Part shown: piece after piece, positions 16,955-26,680 of the stretch
How positions within the stretch are numbered: the first letter of the stretch is position 1
Layout: each line of letters opens with the position of its first letter
From: Desulfovibrio desulfuricans
Lineage (GTDB): Bacteria > Desulfobacterota > Desulfovibrionia > Desulfovibrionales > Desulfovibrionaceae
Assembly: GCA_015062205.1 (NCBI GenBank)
Contig: SUVB01000037.1
Span: forward strand, 40,696 to 104,695
Reading direction: 5' to 3'
Length of the DNA stretch: 64,000 nucleotides
Position numbers and translations under genes: made by a program
The notes under the pieces: generated by a model
The model's input: only the letters and a program-made list of their open reading frames with translations
Told to the model about the DNA's origin: nothing
Database searches by the model: none

Positions 16955-17048
16955 TGGGGAAAATACGTTTTTTTGAAATTATCCCGTAACGTGCCGGAAT
17001 GGCTGCATGCGCGATTTCCTGCCGCCGTCGCGTCAACCGCCCGAAAGT

Positions 17049-18119
17049 TCAGGCAATGCGCCCCGCGCCTGCCTGACCGGCGGAGCCTGCGGGTTTGGGC
17101 GCGTCACCCGCCAGACGCGGGCGCAGTTTGCGCGTTTCCAGGCGCTTGCGGATGAATTCGCCGGGGCTGTTCCCCGCAGGCACGGCGGCAAGGGGAAATT
17201 CCGCCCTTCCCAGGTTGCGGTGGCCCCCGGCCTCCCCCACGTCATAGAAACAGGCGTCGGCTAGGCGGCCGATGTCGCGGCTGCCGTCGCCGCGGAAGAT
17301 GACGATCACGGTCTTGCCCACCACGCCGCTGACGGCAATCCACTTGAGTCCGTGCACCTTGGTGAAAAAGTCGGCCACGGCCACCAGCAGATCGGCGCTG
17401 TCCACCTCCTTGAGGGAGACATGCGCGCCGCCTCCCCGGCAGTCGGCCAGGGAGCGGAAGGCGCGGGCGAAGAGCGGCAGCCAGCCCCGCAGATATTCGC
17501 TGCGGGTGATGCGGCGCATGAGGCTTGTGTCCGCATGGCGCGAAAGCCACTGATAGGCGCGGAAGTCGTCTTCCCCGCCGGAACGCTCAAAGGCCCCGGT
17601 GTCCGTGCGGATGCCGTAGAGCAGGGCCGTGGCCAGGCGCGGGCCGGGGCGCAGGCGCAGGGCCTGGAGGTAGCGGGTCATCATGGTGCTGGTGGCCCCC
17701 ATGCCGGGGCGCACATCACAGAAGGCCGCGGCCTGCGGCTGCGGCCCCGCCTCTTCCGCCGTCGGCGGCAGGGGGTGGTGGTCGATGATGCAGTCAAAGT
17801 GCAGGCCCTGGAAGGCCTTGCTGTGGTGCGGCTGGGAATCGACCACGGCAAAGCGCGCGTAGGCGCAGGCCCTGTCGGGCTGCCAAGGTTTCACGGGGAT
17901 GTTCAGATAGCGGATCATGGCCAGGTTGTCCGGCCGGGTCACGTTGTTGACGCGGGCAATGTCCACGCCGCGCGTCTTCTGCTGCATGATGCGCTTGAGC
18001 GCCAGCGCCGAGGCCAGGGCGTCAGGATCTGCCGTGATGAGGATGCACCAGCGTTCGTCCCTGCTGAGCGTCGCCCGCCACTGCTTCATGCGCGTGACGT
18101 ATTCCGAAATGGCCGCCAT
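17049..18119 (-). CDS. DHH-family phosphoesterase
   Basis: A 356-residue two-metal phosphoesterase of the DHH/DHHA1 superfamily. The N-terminal domain has ADPDALASALAL (the DxD-type metal site) and the signature IIDHHPLP at about residues 110-117. The C-terminal DHHA1 domain has the GG(H) nucleotide-binding motif in GEAGGHRNLGRAEFPL. Relatives degrade nanoRNA, pAp or cyclic dinucleotides, and the exact substrate cannot be told from sequence. GGAGAGAAGG precedes the ATG. It is 74 bases after the CbiR-like gene on the same strand and separated from the aromatic leader by ~150 bases. Confidence 0.85.
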   Translation of the reverse strand: MAAISEYVTRMKQWRATLSRDERWCILITADPDALASALALKRIMQQKTRGVDIARVNNVTRPDNLAMIRYLNIPVKPWQPDRACAYARFAVVDSQPHHSKAFQGLHFDCIIDHHPLPPTAEEAGPQPQAAAFCDVRPGMGATSTMMTRYLQALRLRPGPRLATALLYGIRTDTGAFERSGGEDDFRAYQWLSRHADTSLMRRITRSEYLRGWLPLFARAFRSLADCRGGGAHVSLKEVDSADLLVAVADFFTKVHGLKWIAVSGVVGKTVIVIFRGDGSRDIGRLADACFYDVGEAGGHRNLGRAEFPLAAVPAGNSPGEFIRKRLETRKLRPRLAGDAPKPAGSAGQAGAGRIA

Positions 18120-18193
18120 CCTTCTCTCCTCGCATTCGGTTCCGTTCCCTGTGGCCTTCTGACGGCCGCGCCGTGCGGCAGGCGCGGAAGCCG

Positions 18194-18979
18194 TCAGGGG
18201 CGGGCTGCGGCCAGCTGCGCCAGCACGGGCAGGGAGGCCGTATAGCCGCTCCAGCTGAATACTTCGATCAGATGCGTGACTGCGCGCGGCAGGCGCGCCG
18301 CCAGCGCGGCCGCCGTGCGCCGCTGGGGCGGGGTCAGGGCCGTGAGGGGCAGGTGCCGGTCACGCTCGCCGGGGGCGCTCCAGTGCAGCAGGGCGGCCCG
18401 TTCCGGCAGCTCGGATGCCAGTAACCGCCCCTGACCATAGCCCAGGAGATGCCCCACGTCCAGACACAGCCCCGCGCCGATGTCCTGCAGAAAACCGTCG
18501 CCAAGGGAAATGACGTCGCAGTGCTCCACGTTTTCCAGCAGCAGGGGCGTCCTGACGGCTGTGTGCCAGAACGCGGCGAAATCCGCCAGCAGGCGGCGTT
18601 GCGCGGCGATGGCGCCTGCCGGCGGGTGCAGCACGGCGCAGCGCGGCCGCAGAAAGGCAACTCTGTGCAGCACCCCGAGGGCCGCGCGCGCGGCGGCGCG
18701 CGCCGGACGCGTCGCAGGGCCGGGGCTGTCGGGCCAGGGCAGGTCCACGGGCAGGTGCGCGTGCCGTCGCAGGGGCAGGGCCGCGAGATCCGGCGGCAGG
18801 TCGGCCGGTCCGTAGGCGAGGCAGGCCCGCGTTTCAAAGAGGCAGAGCCCTATCTCATCCGTCTTCCCGGCCAGGAAGCGGGCATTTTCCGCCACGCCCG
18901 CCGGGATGACAAAGGAAGGCGCGGCCAGCCGCCCGGCCAGAGGATGCCCCGCGTCGGGCCGTTCGGCGGCTTCCGTCAT
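18194..18979 (-). CDS. cbiR: CbiR-like cobamide-remodelling phosphodiesterase (TIM barrel)
   Basis: A 261-residue AP-endonuclease/xylose-isomerase-like TIM barrel. Features include an early RLAAPSFVIPAGVAENARFL, H-x-H-L-P (HAHLPVDLPW), an LLLENVEH segment and CLDVGHLLGYGQ, with Glu, Asp and His at metal-ligand positions of such barrels. This pattern resembles CbiR, which cleaves cobamides so the lower ligand can be exchanged; I am not certain of the assignment, and a sugar-phosphate isomerase is the main alternative. The start at 18979 is chosen because its ATG overlaps the sulfotransferase stop (ATGA); the frame extends further upstream without a start signal. Confidence 0.6.
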   Translation of the reverse strand: MTEAAERPDAGHPLAGRLAAPSFVIPAGVAENARFLAGKTDEIGLCLFETRACLAYGPADLPPDLAALPLRRHAHLPVDLPWPDSPGPATRPARAAARAALGVLHRVAFLRPRCAVLHPPAGAIAAQRRLLADFAAFWHTAVRTPLLLENVEHCDVISLGDGFLQDIGAGLCLDVGHLLGYGQGRLLASELPERAALLHWSAPGERDRHLPLTALTPPQRRTAAALAARLPRAVTHLIEVFSWSGYTASLPVLAQLAAARP

Positions 18980-19848
18980 GCCGCTGTGCCGGAATCGCCC
19001 GCAGCCGGCGGGGGCAGGCGGCGGAGGCGGGCCAGCCACTGCCCGGTCAGACGGGTCGCGGCGGGGCTGTCCGGGGAGAGGGGGGCCGTGTCGTCCGCGC
19101 ACAGCCCGGCATGGATGTCCCGCGCCAGCGTGGCGTAGGGGCCGTTGCCGGCGGACGCGTCCCCTTTGTCCGGCCGGTGGTGGCAGAGGGCGCTGTCCAG
19201 AAAGTCCGTGAGAAAGGTTTGCCGTTCGGCGGCGTCGGCCGCAAGATGCAGCGCCGCCCCCAGTCTGTCCAGCTGGGCCGCCGGTTCCCGCAGCAGGGCC
19301 TCATAGGCGACGCAGCAGCGCGGCAGGCCTGCGCTGCCCGTGAGCGCGCCCAGCGTGTGGGCGGCCCACAGGGCGCAGCTCGTCTCGGCGGGCAGGCCGT
19401 CGCGCCGCGCCAGGGAGTGCGCCACGCTGTCCGGCGCGCGCAGGCAGATGACGCACTGCGGCGCAACCCCGGCGGCGGCCAGCACGGGCCGCCAGAACGG
19501 CAGGAGTATGCTGATGCGCGGATCTTTGAGGCCGAAGAGCGGATGGCCGGCAGTTTTCTCGTGCAGCAGGGCCAGGGCGTCCGCGCCCCATTCGCCCGTG
19601 GTCAGGGCGCGCTGTTCCTGCGCGCCGGGCGGGGGAACATCGCGCCACGTCCGCCCCAGATGGGCCAGCAGGGCCTTGTTGAAGGCGTAGACCTGCCCGT
19701 CTTCAAAAAAGCCTTTGGGATTGCAGGGATGCGCGGGCAGCAGGTCTTCCCCCAGCGCCGCGCCGAACACCTGCAGGGCGCGGGCAAAGGCGCTCGTGCC
19801 GCTGCGGTGCATGCCCAGCACTAGGATGAGCCGCGCATCCCCGCCCAT
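18976..19848 (-). CDS. sulfotransferase family protein
   Basis: A 290-residue P-loop protein of the sulfotransferase fold. The PAPS-binding 5'-phosphosulfate loop is at the N-terminus (LVLGMHRSGTSAFARAL). The second phosphate-binding region is likely CLRAPDSVAHSLARRDG. KDPRISILLPFW fits a central family segment. The acceptor is unknown. It starts one base after the M16C protease stop and overlaps the CbiR-like gene by four bases, so the three are co-translated. It is notable in an organism that reduces sulfate, because it implies use of PAPS as donor. Confidence 0.85.
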   Translation of the reverse strand: MGGDARLILVLGMHRSGTSAFARALQVFGAALGEDLLPAHPCNPKGFFEDGQVYAFNKALLAHLGRTWRDVPPPGAQEQRALTTGEWGADALALLHEKTAGHPLFGLKDPRISILLPFWRPVLAAAGVAPQCVICLRAPDSVAHSLARRDGLPAETSCALWAAHTLGALTGSAGLPRCCVAYEALLREPAAQLDRLGAALHLAADAAERQTFLTDFLDSALCHHRPDKGDASAGNGPYATLARDIHAGLCADDTAPLSPDSPAATRLTGQWLARLRRLPPPAAGDSGTAA

Positions 19849-19849
19849 G

Positions 19850-22762
19850 CTACATCACCCGCCGTGTCGCCCAGCCGTGCGCGGCGGCGGCCGCCTCGGC
19901 CTTCGGGCCGCCCAGCACGCACACCGCCCCGGCGCGGGCGGCGGCCGCCAGCACTTCCGCAAAGTCGCGGAAGTGCTTTTCCGTCGTGCCCAGGATTTCC
20001 TCGCGCATGCGGGCGCGCTGTTCCTCCGCATCCCGCGAGAGCCAGCGCGCGAGGGAGCGCGCCCCCTTGGCGTCGGGCAGCAGGTAGGCGTCAAGGTCGC
20101 CCACGGCGCCCACGATGGCCTGCGTGAGCTGGGCCCTGTCCGGATTGAAGGTACGCAGGAAGTCGGCCATGCCGTCGAAGGAGGCCAGCGTCTCGTCCAC
20201 ATTGGGGTCACGGTACGAGGCGCAGGTCAGCGTGCCGCCCAGCCTGTCCAGCGTGCAGAACGCGCCGTACGCGCCGCCGCGCACGCGCACATGCTCCCAC
20301 AGGTAGCCCATGCGCAGATAGCGCAGAATGACGGCGGCCGAACCGTGGTAGGCATAACCAAGATCATAGAGATTGGCGGCCTTGCCCACGTAGTTGATCT
20401 GCGCCGGGGCAATGAGGGCTTCGCCCGCGGGCAGGCTGAGCGGCGTCGCGTCCGGGCCTGCGGCTGCGCTGGGCCGCGCGGCGGGCAGGTCGGCCAGCAG
20501 CTGCCGGGCAAGCTCTGTGGCGCGCGTGAGCCCGTCGGCCTCGGCCGTGCAGTCGAAGACCGCGCCGGGTCCGGCCACGATGGCTGCCCGCAGGGTTTCC
20601 AGATCGGCCAGCATGGAGGGCGCGTCCTGTTCCAGGCGGGTCAGCAGGTCGCGCACGCTCGTGAGATAACTCAGGCCCGTGGTGCGTTCGGCCAGCGCGT
20701 CCGCGCCGTTGAAACGCGCGCGCAGACGGGCGGAGACGGTGGCGTGCCCCGCGGCCTGCAGGCCGTGCTCCAGCCGGGCCTTGTCCTCCAGCAGCATCTG
20801 GCGCAGGCGTTCGGTCAGGACGTCCGCGTCTCTCTGCGGTTCCAGCAGGATTTCCCGCGTCAGGGCCATGAGGTCGGGCAGCTTGTCGTACACGGCCTTG
20901 CCGGAGACGCCAAGCCAGGCAAAGGGGGCGCGGCTGCCGTATGTCGTGCCCAGCAGCGGATCGGCGGCGAGCCCGCCGGTTTTGGCTGCCAGAGCCGCGC
21001 CCAGCGCCGTGAAGTCGCGCCGTGCCGTGCCCGTCTCGGTGAGGGTGCGGGCGAAGAGCGGCAGCAGGGGCACGAGCGCGTCGGGCACGTTGTCGAGCGG
21101 CAGCAGCAGGGTGGCGTAGGCGATGCCGCGCGTGGGCAGCTCGTGCGTGATCACCGTCTGCGGCCCTTCCTCCACCTCGCGGGGGATGACGGCGTTTTCG
21201 CGCGGCAGGTCGGCGAGGCCCAGCGCGGGAATGGTCGCCAGGGCCTCCGGGCTGTCCGGCGCGGTCTGGGCCGCGCGCAGGCGGGCGGTATCCGCAACCA
21301 GGGCCGCGCGCGCCGCCGCGTCGCAGCCTGCCTGCACCTTGTCCGCCCGGGCCTGTTCGGCCGCGTCGCGGGCTGCGTCCAGGGCGGCGTCCGGCAGCAG
21401 AATGACCGTGGCGCGATGGTTGTTGTTCAGAAAGCACTCGCGGATGGCCTGCTCAAAAACGGGTTCCCCGGCGGCCACGCGGGCCTTGAGCTCGTTGAGC
21501 GGTTCCTCCCATGCCAGCGGGGCCAGCGGGTCGCCATCGTACAGCCAGGTGGAGAGTGCCTGCACCATGGCCGCCAGCCCGCGCGGGAAGCGGCCGGAGT
21601 TGTTCTCGCGGTAGGAGAACTCCACCGTGTTCAGCGCGGCCTCCACGGCCTCGCGGGGGATGCCCTCCTCCGCCAGTTGCGCCAGCGTGTCGAAGATGAG
21701 CAGCTCGGCCTTCTGCACGTCGCCGGGAGCCACGCCCTTGAGCCCGGTGGAATAGTACATCTGGCGCAGGTCCGTCTCCAGTCCGCAGCCCGTGACGTCC
21801 TCGCCGAGGCCGGAGGTGATGAGCGCCTTGCGCAGGGGCGAGCCGGGCAATCCCTCAAGGATGTGCTCCAGCATTTCCATGAGCAGGGCCCGGCGCACGT
21901 CGCCGCGTTCGCCCAGCAGCCAGTTGACCGTGAACAGGGCGCGCTTTTCGTCCTTGGCGGCGGCGTAGGGAACCTCAATCTGCCGGGGCGTGTCCAGGCG
22001 CGCCTGCAGGGGCACGGCGGAATCCACAGGGCGGGCCGAATAGCCCCTGAGGGCTTCGGCCGTCAGGCGCAGGCGCTCGTCCTCCGGGTCGTCGCCCCAG
22101 AAAAAGAAGCGCGCATTGCTGGGGTGGTAGTAGCGGCTGTGGAATTCGTGAAAGGCTTCATACGTGAGGTCGGGGATGCGTTCCGGGTTGCCGCCGGAAT
22201 CCAGGCTGTACAGCGTGTCCGGAAAGAGCGCCTGCTGGCTCTGCTCGGCCAGCACGGAGTCGGGCGAGGAATAGGCCCCCTTCATCTCATTGTAGACCAC
22301 GCCCTTGTATGACCACGGCCCGTCGGGCGTTTCGGCCTCCACATGCCAGCCTTCCTGCCTGAAGATGTCTTCCGAGATGCGCGGGTGGAACACGGCGTCG
22401 ATGTAGACGTCGATGAGGTTGTAGAAATCGCGCAGATTGCAGCTGGCCACGGGGTAGCAGGTTTTGTCCGGAAAGGTGAAGGCGTTGAGAAAGGTTTGCA
22501 GCGAGCCCTTGAGCAACTCCACAAAGGGTTCCTTCACGGGGTACTTGTCCGAGCCGCAGAGTACGGAATGCTCCAGAATGTGGGCCACGCCCGTGGAGTC
22601 TGCGGGCGGCGTGCGGAAGTTCACGCCGAAGCATTTGTTTTCATCACTGTTGCAGACGGAGAGCAGCTGCGCGCCCGTGGTGTCGTGCTTCCACAGGCGG
22701 GCCGTGCCGCCCAGTTCGCGCAGGCTGCGCTCGGTGAGGAGGGTGAATCCGTGTAGTTGCAT
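19850..22762 (-). CDS. M16C-family metalloprotease (presequence protease-like)
   Basis: A 970-residue zinc peptidase of the PreP/Cym1 type that degrades peptides in a closed chamber. The inverted zinc motif HILEH is near the N-terminus, followed by SVLCGSDKYPVKEPF and the segment around TFLNAFTFPDKTCYPVAS that is diagnostic of the M16C group. The length fits the family. The reading frame is open much further upstream (to 24874, antisense to rpsB-tsf), but the ATG at 22762 with AGGA eight bases before it starts the conserved region. It heads a run with the sulfotransferase and the CbiR-like gene. Confidence 0.92.
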   Translation of the reverse strand: MQLHGFTLLTERSLRELGGTARLWKHDTTGAQLLSVCNSDENKCFGVNFRTPPADSTGVAHILEHSVLCGSDKYPVKEPFVELLKGSLQTFLNAFTFPDKTCYPVASCNLRDFYNLIDVYIDAVFHPRISEDIFRQEGWHVEAETPDGPWSYKGVVYNEMKGAYSSPDSVLAEQSQQALFPDTLYSLDSGGNPERIPDLTYEAFHEFHSRYYHPSNARFFFWGDDPEDERLRLTAEALRGYSARPVDSAVPLQARLDTPRQIEVPYAAAKDEKRALFTVNWLLGERGDVRRALLMEMLEHILEGLPGSPLRKALITSGLGEDVTGCGLETDLRQMYYSTGLKGVAPGDVQKAELLIFDTLAQLAEEGIPREAVEAALNTVEFSYRENNSGRFPRGLAAMVQALSTWLYDGDPLAPLAWEEPLNELKARVAAGEPVFEQAIRECFLNNNHRATVILLPDAALDAARDAAEQARADKVQAGCDAAARAALVADTARLRAAQTAPDSPEALATIPALGLADLPRENAVIPREVEEGPQTVITHELPTRGIAYATLLLPLDNVPDALVPLLPLFARTLTETGTARRDFTALGAALAAKTGGLAADPLLGTTYGSRAPFAWLGVSGKAVYDKLPDLMALTREILLEPQRDADVLTERLRQMLLEDKARLEHGLQAAGHATVSARLRARFNGADALAERTTGLSYLTSVRDLLTRLEQDAPSMLADLETLRAAIVAGPGAVFDCTAEADGLTRATELARQLLADLPAARPSAAAGPDATPLSLPAGEALIAPAQINYVGKAANLYDLGYAYHGSAAVILRYLRMGYLWEHVRVRGGAYGAFCTLDRLGGTLTCASYRDPNVDETLASFDGMADFLRTFNPDRAQLTQAIVGAVGDLDAYLLPDAKGARSLARWLSRDAEEQRARMREEILGTTEKHFRDFAEVLAAAARAGAVCVLGGPKAEAAAAAHGWATRRVM

Positions 22763-22811
22763 GATGTTTCCTGAATATGGTTGGCGTCGCGATGTGGATG
22801 CATGAATATTC

Positions 22812-22840
22812 AGTATACGAATTGGCGCGCGATTTGAAAA
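22812..22840 (-). promoter_or_regulatory. possible sigma-70 promoter of the M16C gene
   Basis: On the minus strand TTTTCA (22835-22840) and TATACT (22812-22817) are 17 bases apart; the -10 matches five of six consensus bases and the -35 four of six. It lies 50 bases upstream of the start codon. Confidence 0.4.
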
Positions 22841-23041
22841 GAGGCCCCGGCCGCCTTGCCTTTCGGTCCGGGATGGTGTACAGACTGCACTTCCATCAAG
22901 CACACTCCGGCAGCGGCCCGGGGTGCCCGGTGGGGCGGCGCGCGGCGCGCTGTCCGTTTTTTGCGTCCCGCAGGCGGGGCGCGGACCGGGTTGCAGGGTC
23001 AGGGCCGGTGTGGAAGCGACAACCCTTTGGAGGATGTTCTC

Positions 23042-23821
<780 letters not shown>

Positions 23822-23971
23822 TCCCCGGTATCTTCTCGCGTTTTCTGGGGGCGGCGCACGCTTGTTCGGCTGCGCCGCCCCCTGTCGAACTGCGGGCCCG
23901 CCGCGGCGCGCCCGCAACGCTGCCTGAATATTTGCAACTCCGGCTTCGGACCGGACCGTGTGGAGCATACA

Positions 23972-24832
23972 ATGGCTATCACTGCTTCGATGGTGAAGGA
24001 ACTGCGCGAAAAGACCGGCGCGGGCATGATGGACTGCAAGAAAGCCTTGGTGGAAGTGGACGGCGACATGGAAAAGGCCGTGGACTGGCTGCGCCAGAAG
24101 GGCATGGCCAAGGCCGCCAAAAAATCCGGCCGCGCCACCAGTGAAGGCCTTGTGACCGTGGCCGTGAGCGCCGACGGCAAGGACATCGCCATGGCCTCCC
24201 TGCGCTGCGAAACGGACTTTGTGGCCCGCGGCGAGCAGTTTCAGACGCTCGCCGCCAATGTGGCCAAGGCCGTGCTGGACAAGGCTCCCGCCGACGCTGA
24301 CGCGCTGCAGGCCGTCATCGGTGAGGAAGTTACCCAGCTCATCGCCTCCGTGGGCGAGAACATGCAGCTCGGCGCTTTCGCCCGCCACAGCAGGAAGAGC
24401 GACAGCGAGGTGGTGGGCCGGTACATCCACGCCAATGGCAAGATCGGCGTGATGGTATTTCTGGAATGCGGCACGCCCGCCGGCGCCGGCAACGCTGCGG
24501 TGCAGGAACTGGCCAAGAACCTGGCCATGCAGGTGGCCGCCACCAATCCCATGGCGCTGGACGCCGCCGGTCTGGATCAGGCCGCCGTGGCGCGCGAGCG
24601 CGAGGTGTACCGCCAGAAGGCCTTGGAAGAGGGCAAGCCCGCGCAGATCGTGGAGAAGATCGCCGACGGCGCGGTGAAGAAGTTCCAGAAGGAAGTCTGC
24701 CTTATGGAACAGCCCTATATCCGCGACGACAAGAAGAGCATCGCCGATGTGGTGCGCGAAGCGGCCAAGGCTGCGGGCGACGACATCAAGGTTACGGGTT
24801 TCGAGCGCATCCAGCTGGCCGCCGCCGAATAG
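23972..24832 (+). CDS. tsf: translation elongation factor Ts
   Basis: Nucleotide-exchange factor for EF-Tu, 286 residues. The N-terminal UBA-like domain has VKELREKTGAGMMDCKKAL, followed by the TDFVARG motif that contacts EF-Tu. The second half contains the dimerisation and C-terminal modules (VVGRYIHANGKIGVMV; QPYIRDDKKSIADV). The ATG at 23972 is chosen with GGAG upstream; a GTG at 23960 would add four residues and is less likely. It lies 150 bases after rpsB and ends at a clear terminator. Confidence 0.97.
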   Translation: MAITASMVKELREKTGAGMMDCKKALVEVDGDMEKAVDWLRQKGMAKAAKKSGRATSEGLVTVAVSADGKDIAMASLRCETDFVARGEQFQTLAANVAKAVLDKAPADADALQAVIGEEVTQLIASVGENMQLGAFARHSRKSDSEVVGRYIHANGKIGVMVFLECGTPAGAGNAAVQELAKNLAMQVAATNPMALDAAGLDQAAVAREREVYRQKALEEGKPAQIVEKIADGAVKKFQKEVCLMEQPYIRDDKKSIADVVREAAKAAGDDIKVTGFERIQLAAAE

Positions 24833-24878
24833 GCGCGGCAGCGCAGAGCTCATGCCGCCGCGTGCCGGCGGCATGCAA

Positions 24879-24903
24879 GGGGAGGCGGGAGCCTCCCTTT
24901 TTT
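24879..24903 (+). terminator. intrinsic terminator after tsf
   Basis: A 7-bp perfect stem (GGGAGGC/GCCTCCC) with loop GGGA is followed directly by seven Ts, 47 bases after the tsf stop. Confidence 0.9.
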
Positions 24904-24953
24904 ATTCGCGGGTTGGGCTCCGGCAGGAAGGGAACTGACGGCGCAGAAAATAC

Positions 24954-24995
24954 GAAGCCTTCCGCGCAGGCAGACCTGCCGGTGCGGAAGGCTTC
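24954..24995 (-). terminator. terminator-like hairpin after the nucleotidyltransferase/HD gene
   Basis: A perfect 12-bp stem (GAAGCCTTCCGC and its complement) lies 30 bases after the stop of the minus-strand gene at 25025 and is followed on that strand by GTATTTT. The T-tract is short, so termination may be partial. Confidence 0.6.
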
Positions 24996-25024
24996 TATTC
25001 CACGTTGGGGAAGTAGGAGCGTAT

Positions 25025-26356
25025 TTACCCCACCGCCTTGCGGGCGTAGGCCCGCACAAAATCCACAGCGGAGGTTCTGTCGCTCACTTCGCCCGCGATT
25101 TGCGCCTGCAGCAGGGCGTCGCGGATCACGCCCACCAGCGGGCCGGGGGCAAGTTTGGTCTCGCTCATGATCTCGTTGCCGTTGAGCAGGGGTTCCAGCA
25201 TCTGTTCCGGCGTTTCAGCGCGGTCCAGGTATTTCATATTGTGGTTGAAGGAGGTGGGAATGCCGCCGCGCGCCTTGAGGTCGGCACGGGCCATGGCAAT
25301 GAGGCGGGGGTAGTCGTCCAGCGCCTTGAAGCGGCGGATGCCCCTGTCCGTCATCATGAAGTGGAAGCGCATGTGGTGCAGCACCAGGTGGCAGAGCAGG
25401 TCGATATCCACTTGCGTGAAGTGCAGGCGGCGGAGAATCTTGCGCGTTACCTTGGCCCCCACGCGGTGGTGCTGGTAATAGGTCCATTCATCGTCCACGA
25501 ACTCGCCCGTGTACAGCTTGCCCACATCGTGGAAGAGCATGGCCATGGTGCCCAGCCAGTCGTAATGAAAGTCCTCTTCCGGATAGTGCTTCATGCACTC
25601 CAGCGTGTGGTCAAAGATGCTTTCGGTTTCGCCGTCCTTGTCGCGCTTGTGGGTCACGCAGACGAGCGCCGCCACTTCGGGGATGAGGCCCTGCAGAATA
25701 TGCGCGTCGAAGAGCAGGCGCACAAAACGGTACATGGATTCGGCCGCCACCTTGCGCCACTCGTCCATGATGTCCTTGGTGGGCACATAGTCCAGCACGC
25801 GGCTGGAAGCGCGCACGATGGCAAGCCAAGTGTTGGGCTCGATGGGCAGGTCAAAATTGGCGGCGAAGCGCAGGGCGCGCACGGCCAGCAGGTAGTCATG
25901 CCGCAGGGTCTCGTCCGGCAGGCCGGTCAGACAGATGGCGCCCTCCTTCATGTCTGCGAAGCCTTCGTAGGCATCGCCGGAAGGCTCCGGGCTGCCGAAG
26001 CCTGTGAGGCGCAGCTGCATGCGCTCCTCACGCGGCATGCGCTCCATGATGGAGGGCGTGATGCGCAGCAGGGAAAGCTCCGGGTGACCGGCGGAGGCCA
26101 TCTCAAGCGGGTAGAAGTTGAAGCGGCAGCCGCTTTCTTCCAGAACGGCCAACGAGCGCTGGTCGTGCCGGGCCTCCGCCCTGGGGAACAGCTTGACGAG
26201 CGTTTCCGCATCCGGCTCGCAGGCAATGTCCACGACAGGCTGTGCAGCCTTTTCCAACAGGCGCTCCTGCAGGGGCGCATTGATCACATGCGCGTCATAG
26301 CCGTTGCGCATCAGGGTCTTGCATATGGCTATGGCGTCTTTGAGCGCTTGATGCAT
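25025..26356 (-). CDS. tRNA nucleotidyltransferase/poly(A) polymerase-like protein with HD domain
   Basis: A 443-residue protein arranged like CCA-adding enzymes with a C-terminal HD domain: an N-terminal nucleotidyltransferase-like part (1-130), an RNA/head-domain stretch with DYLLAVRALRFAANFDLPIEPNT (the usual RxxRFxAxxxF pattern), and an HD region with HTLECM, MLFHDVGK and HHRVGA. The catalytic motif is altered: where family members have Asp-x-Asp (as in DIDIAT) this protein has VVDIAC, and the upstream GG(S/x)-R-D flexible loop is not clear. CCA addition may therefore be lost and only the HD phosphohydrolase be active. The ATG at 26356 is chosen over an overlapping out-of-frame ATG because AAGGAG lies six bases before it. 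Confidence 0.75.
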   Translation of the reverse strand: MHQALKDAIAICKTLMRNGYDAHVINAPLQERLLEKAAQPVVDIACEPDAETLVKLFPRAEARHDQRSLAVLEESGCRFNFYPLEMASAGHPELSLLRITPSIMERMPREERMQLRLTGFGSPEPSGDAYEGFADMKEGAICLTGLPDETLRHDYLLAVRALRFAANFDLPIEPNTWLAIVRASSRVLDYVPTKDIMDEWRKVAAESMYRFVRLLFDAHILQGLIPEVAALVCVTHKRDKDGETESIFDHTLECMKHYPEEDFHYDWLGTMAMLFHDVGKLYTGEFVDDEWTYYQHHRVGAKVTRKILRRLHFTQVDIDLLCHLVLHHMRFHFMMTDRGIRRFKALDDYPRLIAMARADLKARGGIPTSFNHNMKYLDRAETPEQMLEPLLNGNEIMSETKLAPGPLVGVIRDALLQAQIAGEVSDRTSAVDFVRAYARKAVG

Positions 26357-26680
26357 GCATGGCTCCTTGCAAAAAAGATAACATGTTCCGGCAGATACTA
26401 TGCCCGCCTCACTGCCCGGCGTCAAGCGCGGAAGGCGTGGGGGGCCGCAGAAATGCACGCCCCGGCCGTGCGGCACTGCCTGCAGGTCGCGCAGTTTTGC
26501 TGTGCATCTGCGGCGCGGCATACGGGACGGCCCGAAGCATGCATTGTACGGTGATGGTCGGCGGTGGGACAGCGCATGTGTTGTGGGGGATGCCGGAGGG
26601 GCAGGGCATCCGGGCGTTCGGCAAAAAGCCCCCGCGCCTTCGGCGCGGGGGCTTCCAGTCGCAACGGGCGCGGGGTACGG
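26357..26680. other. intergenic region between dsrP and the HD-domain gene
   Basis: No supported gene. The dsrP terminator occupies the right-hand end (26623-26653). The remainder has only short shadow frames and no clear promoter pair. Confidence 0.5.
26623..26653 (-). terminator. intrinsic terminator after dsrP
   Basis: A perfect 12-bp GC-rich stem (AGCCCCCGCGCC arm) with a tight UUC loop is followed on the minus strand by a T-run of five, 28 bases after the dsrP stop. It closes the dsr operon. Confidence 0.88.

Noticed and set aside
23960..23971. Upstream GTG start for tsf
   Set aside because: The ATG at 23972 has the correctly spaced GGAG, and EF-Ts normally begins just before this conserved region.
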